Shown: piece by piece, positions 55,066 through 64,000 of the stretch
Layout of the letters: each line of letters starts with the position of its first letter
Numbering within the stretch: the first letter of the stretch is position 1
NCBI RefSeq assembly: GCF_025370935.1
Contig: NC_133489.1
Coordinates: forward strand, 22,962,637-23,026,636
DNA from: Choristoneura fumiferana
Lineage: Eukaryota > Arthropoda > Insecta > Lepidoptera > Tortricidae
Length of the DNA: 64,000 bases
Reading direction: 5' to 3'
Notes under the pieces: generated by a model
Database searches by the model: none
What the model saw: the letters and a program-made list of their open reading frames with translations, nothing else
Told to the model about the DNA's origin: nothing
Translations under genes and position numbers: made by a program

Positions 55066-56128
55066 TTAATACATCATCCATCATCTTAGCCTAAATAAGT
55101 CTCAGAATGAGAGGGCTCGAGCTGTAGTTCCCACGCAGACCACCACGGGTTAGGAACACACACACGCACTAAAATATTGAACTATTCCGCAGGTGTGCAC
55201 AAGTTCCTCACAATGTGCACAGGTTTCTTCATCGTAGAGCTTGTGTGATTCCAAATGTGTCCCAAATGTATTCCGAAAAAGCTGGCACGTATGCACGGAG
55301 CTGGCGCCCGCCTGCGGGCATGGGTGTAGGTAAAATCCGCCGCAAGCAACGCGGCATACTATTTTTCATCACACTTGCTCGTAAACAGTGTCGTAACGTG
55401 CAAGCTATCCTAGTTGCAACCCCCCAAATAAAACCCTCGACCTTTTGTTCTTGTCATGAAACTCAAGGTCGATAAATGACGCTGCGGCTGCACGACGAGG
55501 GGGAGGGCCGCGGGGTGCTGGCGCTGCCAAGAGCGCAGCAGGTATCGGCAATTATTTGTAAACATATTAATTTTTGCTTTACAAATATACAATTTTATTC
55601 GCAAATGTGATGAAAAACATTGTATTGTATGTCGCACGGGCGGTACTAGAATTACGAATATCAACTCATTAAAGCCCTCAGTATTCGACTTCGGGCTTCT
55701 AATAGACTCTCGTTTGTAATTCCTTATTATCCGCCCTTAAGACACAATGTACTATTTCAATAGGCGTCCACCACCTCGGCGCAAACTGCGTCAGCTAGCG
55801 TAGGCCCTTAAAGCTACGGTCTTCTGCTGGAGAACCATTAGGCTACCACAGCCTTTTAAATACTAAATATGTAGACCAGCAGCGTAATACAATTATCGGC
55901 TGGAAAAGCACTGATTACGAGCGATATTTAACCCAACCTACAGCTCGCAATTTTCCGAAAACTAGCTTGATTAGTTTATTTTCGAACAATTAAAGCTAAC
56001 AAAACGTCTGCCGAGACGCGGTCTCCACTTCTCCACTCTTTAGCTCTCTTATAAACATAACCCGCTGATTGTTCAATTACTTATCCTTTTAAGCTTATAT
56101 TGTTCTCAACGCCGACTGTCTTCTGCAG

Positions 56129-56347
56129 TGTGCCCCTCCGGCTTCCAGTGTGACGTGAAGCGTTGCATCCCCCACGACTGGAGATGCGACGGCCACGTGG
56201 ACTGCGCTGACCGCTCCGACGAGCTCAACTGTCGCGTCTGCAAGCGCAGCGGGGACGTGCACTGCGGGAACCAGCGCTGCATCTCGCATGGACACATGTG
56301 TGACGGCCGTGTGGACTGCCCTTGGGGACAGGATGAGCGGAACTGCT
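56129..56347 (+). CDS. Corin-like protease: two LDL-receptor class A repeats
   Basis: Acceptor ctgtcttctgcag ends at 56128 and donor gtgagt begins at 56348. 73 codons. Repeat 1: CPSGFQCDVKRCIPHDWRC, DGHVDCADRSDELNC. Repeat 2: CKRSGDVHCGNQRCISHGHM, CDGRVDCPWGQDERNC. Each has the six disulphide cysteines; repeat 1 keeps the acidic calcium-binding D..D..SDE pattern and repeat 2 the related D..GQDE. The module is extracellular and in corins follows the Frizzled domain. Two leading bases complete the Val codon from 54100; one trailing base joins the SRCR exon. Decayed copies of its 3' part lie in the next intron. Confidence 0.92.
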
Positions 56348-58196
56348 GTGAGTATCACTGGAGCTAGTTGTAGCAGTCAACCAGCGCTGTATCTTGCACG
56401 GACACTTGTGCATCATCGTCATATCAGCCGTAGGGCGTCAGCAGATCTTAACCCAATACTAATGTGGCCCTCTAATTATTTTTACCAATACAACTATATT
56501 TTTGAGTGATTATTAAATTAAAAAATCATAAAACTACACATGAATACCCAACTGACACACTCGAAGCCTATTCTAGAACAAACGAGTCGGAACGAGTAGA
56601 ATTGCCGTAAGTATCACTGGAGCTAAATAGTTGTGGCAGCTCCAGCGCTGTGTCTTGCACGGACATTTGTATGTGATATATACCTATGTGAGACTGGACA
56701 GATACAAGTACCTTAAATAACTATGATACTAGTTGAACCTGTCGCTTGCCAACAGAGCTTATTGTGTTCGGGCCCAAAAAAACAAATTTGCTTGTGGAGG
56801 AGGCATTCTATCAAAATTTTTTACGTTGGCGACTAGGTTGTAACCCCTCTAGTGTCACTGGTATATGATCACTACTGTCAGGTGATCCATTGCTCGTTTA
56901 CCTTTCTTTTGTGGAAAGATTAAGCTGGAGCAGGATTCGACATTGAATCCAAATGCCAGCCATGTGTATGACACAATCTGTACCAGCACCAACTAAACAA
57001 TTAATATAATTATTAACGTTTAAATATCTTCATTTCTATCCAAACTTTTATAAAAGCCGACATTAATTAATCTTAATAACGAATAAAATATTTGTTAGAG
57101 CTTCAGAAAAGACGAAATCAGATAATTATAAAAATGCTGAGCATAAGTTCTACGGGTTTTAATTATGAGGTTACGCAGAAAAAATGACTCGTCGAATTAG
57201 CTTTCACATTCAATACTCCTTCAAAAGGTCTTTCACGAAAATTTAGGGATTCACATTTCAAAAAGATTTTATTACTTATTGATTGGCCGATATGCCCGTA
57301 TATTTATATTGAATCGTTACAATCGTAGCTTAATTTGCGAAATAACGTTGAATTGATTACTTTGAATCGCTCACGGAATACGGGTTGTTATTGCGCCCCG
57401 GAAAACTTTCCAGGGGAAAAACGTACGTAAATAGATTGTTGTTGCTTTTCTCCGAGTTTAAAGGAAATTTTATATTAAAAATAAAGCGGATTGAGACCTT
57501 ATTTTTCTGTTTTCAGTAGGTTTCAACTGTTTTAAGTAACAGAGGCAGGTTTAAAAATACACATAATTAATACCGATAATTCGACGCGCCTAGGGTGACG
57601 GCACCAATCATGGACATGACAGCAAGGTTTCAATGCCTTCTAGCTCACCAGTTATGATCATCAGTTAACTGCACATAAGTATTATTAGTTTTAGAAAAAG
57701 TAGCGTTCGTTTCTTAATATTGGGTTAGCGGAAAAAATATTCCATTATTGGTTCCTGTCTATGACTGGTACCAGAGTAATTGATAACGGGTATAGCGAAG
57801 AAGTCGCGAGTGAATATTGATCTTGTGCAGACTGTATGGGTAAGTTATAATTATCTGCCAAGCGCAGCGGTGATTTCCCTAACGTTATAAAGCGCGTGTA
57901 TTCACAGTTCAACCACGTCAGATACTTATGACTGTGGCTATCCGCTGTCCTATTTTACGTTTGGGCTCCACAGAAAACCAGCGTTACTGGACATAACGTG
58001 TTGCAACACAATGCTGAGTGGAGGCTCTTTTTGGTGTCATGTGTCACCAAGTAACTTAGTTTTATTGCAAGTCTTATTTATTACTGTAAGGTGGTGGTAC
58101 TGATAGAACTAAAATAAATCTGTATCTTTCTTTCTTTTTCTGTCTTTCTTCTTATATATTTTGTACAGTTTCGCCTCATCATTAGTATTGTTACAG
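56348..58196 (+). other. Intron with decayed LDLa-exon remnants
   Basis: 56375-56675 carries two degenerate repeats of the exon's 3' part (listed separately). From 56680 to 58196 it is AT-rich with no element that I recognise, ending in acceptor attgttacag. Confidence 0.6.
56375..56675 (+). pseudogene. Degenerate tandem copies of the LDLa exon end
   Basis: Bases 56379-56410 (aaccagcgctgtatcttgca, cggacacttgtg) resemble exon bases 56269-56300 (aaccagcgctgcatctcgca, tggacacatgtg). Bases 56588-56625 (cggaacgagtagaattgccg, taagtatcactggagct) resemble the exon end and donor (gcggaactgctgtgagtatc, actggagct). 'ccagcgctgtgtcttgcacg' recurs at 56642. No open LDLa frame remains. Confidence 0.65.
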
Positions 58197-58338
58197 TGCG
58201 TCTGAGCGACGCCAACGGCGACGTGGGCCGCGGCGAGCTGCAACTGTACCGAGCGGCCAACCAGTCCTGGATCCCCGCCTGCCTCTCCACGCTCGACGAA
58301 GGCACCGCCGCCAAGATATGCAACATGCTGGGATACTC
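58197..58338 (+). CDS. Corin-like protease: SRCR domain, first exon
   Basis: Acceptor attgttacag ends at 58196 and donor gtgagt starts at 58339. It reads (L)RLSDANGDVGRGELQLYRA, NQSWIPACLSTLDEGTAA, KICNMLGYS. This is the start of a scavenger-receptor cysteine-rich domain: the VRL/LRL opening, GxGELxLY, W before the first Cys, and the IC..LGY block. In type II transmembrane proteases this domain sits directly before the catalytic domain. NQS is a glycosylation sequon. Two leading bases complete a Leu codon with T from 56347, and two trailing bases (TC) join C at 59532 to give Ser. Confidence 0.87.
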
Positions 58339-58371
58339 GTGAGTCAACATCATCCGCACCATCGTCGCCAT

Positions 58372-58640
58372 TTTTTTTTATTCGACTTGATGGAAAACGA
58401 GCAAGTGGGTCTCCTGATGGTAAGAGATCACCACCGCCCATAAACATCTGCAACACCAGGAGATTGCAGATGCGTTGCCAACCTAGAGGCCTAAGATGGG
58501 ATACCTCACGTGCAAGTAATTTCACCGGCTGTCTTACTCTCCACGCCGAAACACAACAGTGCAAGCACTGCTGCTTCACGGCAGAATTAGCGAGCAAGAT
58601 GGTGGTAGCAATCCGGGCGGACCTTGCACAAGGTCCTGCC
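58372..58640 (-). mobile_element. SINE-like element with 'gcggtggtgatctcttacca' tail
   Basis: A minus-strand element starting after an A-run (ttttttttt on plus). It includes 'gagcaagtgggtctcctgat', 'ggtaagagatcaccaccgcc', 'cgttgccaacctagaggcct' and 'tgcaagcactgctgcttcac'. It shares its 3' end with 1870-1993 but is longer. No coding capacity. Confidence 0.65.
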
Positions 58641-59014
58641 ACCTGCTTATAATTATTATAAAACTCTTTTTATAATTGTTATATTCAAATTACAACTTAG
58701 GTACTACAAATTATATATTCTCGCCAAACTGCTACGTCTGATGGTGAGACGCGCTCAGTTATCATGCAATTTTAACCTATCAAACTTATCCTATGATATA
58801 AACTAGGTAGTTAGGTACTTAACAGATCCGTAATGGCAGGTATTTAAATAGAAGGTATACATTCAAGGCAAGTCTAGAAAATATTCTTTGAGTCAGGTCT
58901 TTAACATAGATTTATTTAGTTTAGGACTTTATCTTAATAAGTTAATTTTTATTAAACAATTTTGGTACCAGGTACTGTGAACATCTTTTGCCATAATAGT
59001 TTTTCTTTTTCCAT

Positions 59015-59165
59015 CATCATCATCATCTTCACTTACACCACCATCGTCATCATCACCAGCATCAGCATCACCACCACTACCATCATCATCGCCACCATCA
59101 TCATTAGTATCACCACCATCATCTTCATTATCTTTACCGTAATTGTCATCATCATCATTATAATG
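59015..59165. repeat. (CAT/CAC)n low-complexity tract
   Basis: About 150 bases of cat, cac and cag triplets. An Asp-rich ORF on one strand and an Ile-rich ORF on the other are artefacts. Confidence 0.9.
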
Positions 59166-59531
59166 CTTCCACGCCATGGCAACTTCTATTTAAAAAATTG
59201 ATACTTCTACTGTTATTTTGCGGAAGTCCGTAAAAATGAACTAGTCATCTATTAAGTAATTTTCCTCGTGCACTGTACATACAACTGGTGAGAAAAAGAG
59301 AGAGAAACATTTGTTTATAAATATTCGAGAGAATGAAGATAGAAAAATTAAATTGAAGAAAAAAGAACCTAGCATAGTTTAAAAATTGGACCCCACTGAT
59401 GGTTTGAGTGATGATGATCTAATCCCACCGATTTCGGCCATGGCGACCACTTCGACTCCAAGTTATTGATTGGCGCTCATGCTTTGTAAGGTTTGAGTAG
59501 ACCCATGGTGTAAAGCAATTCCTTTCTCCAG

Positions 59532-59698
59532 CAACCTGAACAGCAGCGCGGTGGTAGGCGGCGCGGGGGGTCGCGCGGGGCGCGTGCACGGCGCCGCGCA
59601 GTCCTACAAGGCGTTCCTGCGCAACGAGGGCGGCCTCATGCGCGAGCTGCGGGAGTGCCGCCACGACACGCGCGTGCGCCTCGTCTGCAGAAACTACG
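59532..59698 (+). CDS. Corin-like protease: SRCR domain, second exon
   Basis: Acceptor tcctttctccag ends at 59531 and donor gtcagt starts at 59699. After one completing base it reads NLNSSAVVGGAGGRAGRVHG, AAQSYKAFLRN, EGGLMRELRECRHDTRVRLV, CRNYG. The closing cysteines (ECRHDTRVRLVCRNYG) finish the SRCR domain. A Gly/Arg/Ala-rich insert (GGAGGRAGRVHGAA) comes from a very GC-rich stretch and is unusual for the fold; an indel there cannot be excluded. It ends with one base over. The linker and trypsin-like catalytic domain expected next are not found before 64000, so they should lie to the right. Confidence 0.85.
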
Positions 59699-60117
59699 GT
59701 CAGTACATACTTTTCACGACACTGCTCGAAAATGTGGCCATATATAACTTAAATCCAGTAGTCAAAATTGCCTATATATGTTCATTTAACACCCGACTCA
59801 TTTATGACTCGCAAAACACGACAACAATGTAACACACTACGAAAACAAGTCGTATCAATATATGTATTTCATAATACGATATGACTTTTTAGAATATAAT
59901 ATTCTGAATTTCATTCCTGGCGTGCTGAGCTGGCGTGCTGGCGTGCGGGAAGGGTGACACCGGTGACACTATTTATATTTCCTCGCATTGATCGTGAAAA
60001 GCACAATGTTTAGTCTCGGCCAAAAGTGTTATAGATGAACTCGTATTATCGATCGAACTAACTCATTCATCTATTGCTTACTTTCTTGCCTCTACAACAA
60101 TGTACTATTCTGCTTTA

Positions 60118-60252
60118 GGGTCAACGCTAGCTGTCGCGGGCACGAAGCGGGCGCACGTACAGTTATAATCGCGCGCAGTTAGCGCTGCTTTATACTATTT
60201 TTTAATAGAAGTCCACCCGTTCCGTGCAAACTGCGTCAGCTGGCGTAGGCCC
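60118..60252. mobile_element. Small TIR element (gggtcaacgctagctg)
   Basis: Ends gggtcaacgctagctgtcgc and gcgtcagctggcgtaggccc are imperfect inverted repeats of the same family as 43162-43711. 135 bp. Confidence 0.6.
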
Positions 60253-60419
60253 TTAGTACATCTTGAGGATCAGTAGTTCATCGTTGCAGCATGGCGGCAA
60301 TGACCATCATATATCCAGTCTTAATTTTTTATTAGAATATATACATTACGATTGTCGCTGATACAAGCAATATAAGTTTATGTAGCAATAAACTATTGTG
60401 TTACTACTAAACACTAAAA

Positions 60420-60730
60420 GTGGCCAATTGCCATACTAAAGGGTTCCGTATCCAAAGGGTAAAAACGGAAACCCATTAATAAGACTTCGCTGTCCGTCCG
60501 TCCGTCCGTCTCATGAACCGTGATAGTTACACAGTTGGAATTTTCACAGATTATGTATAACGTGGCCACTATAACAACAAATACTAAAAATAAAATAAAT
60601 ATTTAAGGGGGGCTCCCATACAACAAACGTGATTTTTTGCCGTTTTTTGCTTATGTCTAATGAATGTTGTTTAGATGGTACGGAACCCTTCGTGCGCGAG
60701 TCCGACTCGCACTGGTTTTTTTTTCAGCGA
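60420..60730 (-). repeat. Dispersed 'gggttccgta' repeat, near full length
   Basis: Contains 'aaagggttccgtatccaaag', (gtcc)n, 'ctcatgaaccgtgatagtta', 'cccatacaacaaacgtgatt', 'ggtacggaacccttcgtgcg' and 'gagtccgactcgcactggtt'. It overlaps in content with 9040-9260 in reverse. Confidence 0.75.
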
Positions 60731-61899
60731 AGTCAATAATACTCGTAACGCTTATTAAGGTTGAACTTGGCTCTTATTTTGCATTTATGTTTTTAATGGG
60801 ATACATTCTGTAATTTTCTGTAATTTTGTATTTATTTATTTTAGGAAAACAAACAGCTTGAAATAATACAAAGTATAAAACACATAAAATATTACAGTAG
60901 CTACAACAGTTTCCACTATTAACAAGAAACATAACATGCTGCTCAGGCAAGACAAAAAAAAAACTAAATTTACAAGCACAACATCATCTTATTGTCACTA
61001 CTGTTGGTGATTTCAACTGCACGTTTGCTAGTAAATTGTCTATTTCGCGACTATTTCTGTCGATTGCAGTCTGATACTCTCCTTTTCTTCTTCTCTTTTA
61101 AAATATGGCTTTTCTGTCCTAATTAATAGGACAATTTCGCCAGTTTCAAAGTACTCTCTTTGAGAGGGACGTTGTACGGTGATTGTAGTTTTTGGAACTT
61201 GATAGTAAAATTCCAGAAACCACGTGGAGACCACTTGCGCATTAAAAAATGTCAGACACGAGAGACTGATCACTGTTCACTGTTAAGGTTAATCGCCGCA
61301 TAAAACACTATCAAAATTATACTTCAACTAGCCAAAGAAACAGAAATAGCAAAATTAGATATTGTCTACATCCGCCATGTTCGAATGCTACAAATCGAAT
61401 CCTGATAGTCTCCGTATCTTGTCTACGCCAGCCCATCTATCGACTCGTGACCTCTTGGGATGGATGCAATATACGATTTGCGGTTGATAGTTTAGATTAC
61501 GGAGCTATCGCTGTTGGAAAATAATTATCTTCGCTGTTTCTCACTGCCAACCTATTATTGTTACAAACGCAAAAAATCGTGAGTGGGTTGTATTTGAATG
61601 TGGAATGGAGATAGCTGCATCTTGGGAATTTGCACAGGTTTCTTTTTATTCCGACAATCTCACGAGATCAGAACGTGTCGGGTTGTACACATCAGTGGTG
61701 AAGCGTCCATAGAGCTCTATTCCCTCTGGCTTTCCCAATATGTACAAAATAGAACAACAACACATACAGAATTTATGAAAGATATAAGCGATCTTTGCTT
61801 CGGCTTTACAACGGAAATATCTGATGCCACGCCACTGGTACACATGTAAGATCCTAAAGTATTATTAAAATAAGTACAAACAATAATGATAGCCGACGT

Positions 61900-62210
61900 A
61901 CGTGTTAATAGCCGGAGATATGCCGGACATGTTTCGAGCCAACCTATGGTTTCTTTTCAAGATAAACTGAAACGAAAAGCCAACCACGAAGTCCATTCGA
62001 GTTGACTTTAAAAACAGATCCCAAAATTTTATTTTTGGATTTTTTTTCACTGTAAATTTTCACTTCACTTTCATATTTAATGCGAACTGCTAAGGAATGG
62101 AATTCGCTCACCTCGTCTACATTTCCAGATTGGTACAATCTAGGACTCTTTAAGATTAGAGTGAATGGGCTGTTACTGAGCCAGTGAGATACACCTACAC
62201 TTTTCATCGG
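61900..62210 (+). pseudogene. Retroelement scraps: Penelope-like end and LINE C-terminus
   Basis: 61920-61940 (gccggacatgtttcgagcca) resembles the 'gctcgacatgtttcgggct' motif of the Penelope-like ends. 62080-62190 encodes MRTAKEWNSLTSSTFPDWYN and LGLFKIRVNGLLLSQ before a stop, which is the usual C-terminus of Jockey-type LINE proteins. Both are too short to classify. Confidence 0.5.
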
Positions 62211-62244
62211 GAGAGTTAGGGGTCAATCAGATTAATATAAAAAA

Positions 62245-62830
62245 ACCGGCCAAGAGCGTGTCAGACACGCCCAAAATAGGGTTCCGTAGCCATTACGATA
62301 AAATTAAGTAATATTTTTCTAAGCATTTCATATTTTATACGGAATCTTCCAAGTTTAGGTATATTTTATACCTTAGGCTGCTATTTACTCTTAAACTACT
62401 ATTCATTCTCAAGCAAACTTAACCGTTATAGTTTTCCTTGTAAGTTTGATATATATACTACCATCCTGAATTTTTCCACCCACCGGTTTAGATTTTAAAG
62501 GAGGGGGGGGCGCTCGATTTTAATGAAAATCTGCACTTTATAGTTGAATATTTCGCAAACAATATCACTGAATCGAAAAATCGTCTTAGCAAACCCCTAA
62601 TGGTTTTAAAAGACCTATCCAACAATACCCCACATTATAGGGTTGGATGAGAATTTTGAGAAAAGCATTTTGTCGGCATAGTTAACATATATTCGTGGAA
62701 AATTACAGCTTTCTAGCATTGATAGTCCCTGAGCAAAGCCGCGGACGGACAGCAGACAGACAGACAGACAGACAGACAGACATGGCGAAACTATAAGGGT
62801 TCCGTTTTTGCCATTTAGGGTTCCTAAAAC
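62245..62830 (+). repeat. Dispersed 'gccaagagcgtgtcagacac' repeat, near full length
   Basis: Runs from 'ccggccaagagcgtgtcaga' through 'tatattttataccttaggct', 'cttagcaaacccctaatggt' and 'acatatattcgtggaaaatt' to (gaca)n and 'actataagggttccgttttt'. Fragments are at 24815-25000 and 33545-33625. No coding capacity. Confidence 0.75.
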
Positions 62831-63600
62831 ACAATGTAGTTAGTATTCAGTATTTATGTATTGCAACACCTTTTACAAAAAACTTATAGAAAATGATGCC
62901 CTCCTTCTTAGGGCAGACTGCCATTAGTTTCCATAAAATTCAGGAAAATCTAGGAATATAACTTTAAGAGCCAGGATTCCAATTGAAGTATGATGAGTCA
63001 CGTCTTATGAGAGATATTTAGTTCGAGCACTGCAGTGTCATGATACTGAAATTATGTATCTAAACAGGGCCTTAGGTGTTTTTTTTGTATTGTATTCAAT
63101 CGCATTGTTGACCTAAAAAGGCTTATTTAATAAATGAAAAATGTTATTTCCACGAAAAACCACCGGTACAAAACAATCAACTCCACCAAATTAAATTGGA
63201 CCGTTTTTCGCTTCAAATCAACAACGAACGTTTATATTCCATTATAAATCCAATATAAGCGGAATCACAGATCATAATTGTATTCTATCTCCATTCCAGT
63301 CATGACTCTTGTCGGAGTAAACTCGACTTTAATACAATGTCGTTAAGAGTTACTGTAGCTGCTGCAAAGCGGAATGTTACCGGGTTGCTATCTAAAGGGA
63401 TCGGCAGTTATTTTCTTAAGTTTTCACGAAAGTTAATCGAAGTTGAGCACCTTTATCGGCGAAGGTTCTCGCCTTGGGGTTCCTTAATGCGTTAGGTGTA
63501 GTTATTGTGCCTTATTCTACCTTTATTCTGATTTTAAACTAAACAGTCACAGCGGAGCATGAAAAAATATTTGACGCGTCCTACCGGCCCTTTTGGAGAC

Positions 63601-63843
63601 CATCATCCCAGCCTATATACGTCCCACTGCTGCGCACAGGCCTCCTCTCAGAACAAGAGGGCTTGGGCCATAGTTCCCACGCGGGCCCAGTGCAGATTGG
63701 GAACTTCGCACGCACCATTGAATCGCTTCGCAGGTTTGTGCAGGTTTCCTCACGATGTTTTCCTTCACCGCAAAGCTCGTGGTAAATTTCAAATGTAATT
63801 CCGCACATGAATTTCGAAAAACTCATAGGTGCGAGCCGGGGTT
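63601..63843 (-). mobile_element. tRNA-derived SINE, head truncated
   Basis: From cagcctatatacgtcccact to 'aactcataggtgcgagccgg'. It stops at 'ggttg', so the A-box half of the tRNA-like region is lost. Confidence 0.85.
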
Positions 63844-64000
63844 GACCCAATTCACAATTCTTCATGTCTGCTATATCAGTAACCAAACTGTATGGAACCC
63901 TCGGTGCGCGACTCTAATTCACACTTGAACATTTTTTCCTCATGCGGAAGGGAACTCTAACAACATAACCCTAGTTCGAACAGTCTGGTAAAAACAAGAA

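Larger units (their letters stand above)
46849..55893 (+). repeat. Duplicated block, copy B (with LINE)
   Basis: Counterpart of 38936-43793 in two parts, 46849-47581 and 51719-55893, split by the LINE. It has extra sequence at about 53330-53470 and a 17-base extra segment near 52183. Its Frizzled exons are intact and lead in phase into the LDLa exon at 56129, so this is the copy in the working gene order. Confidence 0.85.
59699..64000 (+). other. Start of the intron before the protease domain
   Basis: No exon of a serine protease (no IVGG-type activation site or TAAHC-type motif) is visible. It holds a TIR element (60118-60252), dispersed repeats (60420-60730, 62245-62830), a LINE C-terminal scrap (62060-62200) and a SINE (63601-63843). 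60840-61860 and 62830-63600 show short ORFs without recognisable motifs. Confidence 0.55.

Noticed and set aside
58929..59201. Asp-rich and Ile-rich ORFs on the two strands
   Set aside because: Both come from the (CAT/CAC)n tract at 59015-59165.
61040..61273. 77-residue minus-strand ORF
   Set aside because: Ordinary composition but no motif, neighbours or splice context; chance cannot be excluded.
59699..64000. Trypsin-like catalytic domain of the corin-like gene
   Set aside because: I looked for activation-site, His, Asp and Ser motif blocks in plus-strand frames and found none; it presumably lies beyond the window.

Overview
The window is animal (insect) genomic DNA, most likely from a moth or butterfly. 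It is AT-rich, intron-heavy and packed with repeats of types I know from Lepidoptera: a tRNA-derived SINE with an RTE-like (ATG)n tail, Jockey/CR1-type and RTE LINE pieces, a Penelope-like element, many short inverted-repeat (MITE-like) elements and GACA/GGAC-rich dispersed repeats. The species cannot be told from the sequence. One run of 100 N (46749-46848) marks a scaffold gap. || The only host gene I can support runs left to right across the whole window. It is a homologue of corin (atrial natriuretic peptide-converting enzyme), a type II transmembrane mosaic serine protease. Exons in order: two proline-rich cytoplasmic exons (1064-1274, 2169-2803), the membrane-anchor exon (19227-19367), a Frizzled cysteine-rich domain in three exons (24575-24771, then 52935-53067 and 53948-54100, with a second copy of the last two at 40872-41004 and 41805-41957), two LDL-receptor class A repeats (56129-56347) and a scavenger-receptor cysteine-rich (SRCR) domain in two exons (58197-58338, 59532-59698). 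The first cytoplasmic exons and the trypsin-like catalytic domain are not in the window and should lie to the left and right. Splice phases agree at every junction I could test except between the anchor exon and the first Frizzled exon, where an exon or a base seems to be missing. || The most important structural feature is a near-identical repeat of about 4.9 kb: 38936-43793 recurs at 46849-55893, starting directly after the N gap. The second copy carries a 4.1-kb LINE (47582-51718) that the first lacks, and the empty site is visible. Introns match as closely as exons, using both copies would break the reading frame, and the first copy has frame-breaking indels. This looks more like two haplotypes of one locus laid end to end by the assembler than a true exon duplication. 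|| Mobile DNA fills the introns. Intron 2804-19226 holds SINEs, MITEs, a Jockey-like relic, a LINE with a 2.4-kb open frame (12600-15530) and an RTE tail. Intron 19368-24574 holds LINE tails, MITEs and two hairpin elements. Intron 24772-40871 holds LINE fragments, several MITEs including a nested pair, a Penelope-like element with inverted ends (33973-36595) and an 0.8-kb long-inverted-repeat element. The duplicated block holds a fold-back tRNA-SINE and two TIR elements. The last introns hold decayed LDLa-exon remnants, a SINE-like repeat and dispersed repeats. I found no CRISPR array, operon, functional tRNA/rRNA gene or defence system. The notable content is the corin locus, its apparent assembly duplication and the variety of mobile elements.
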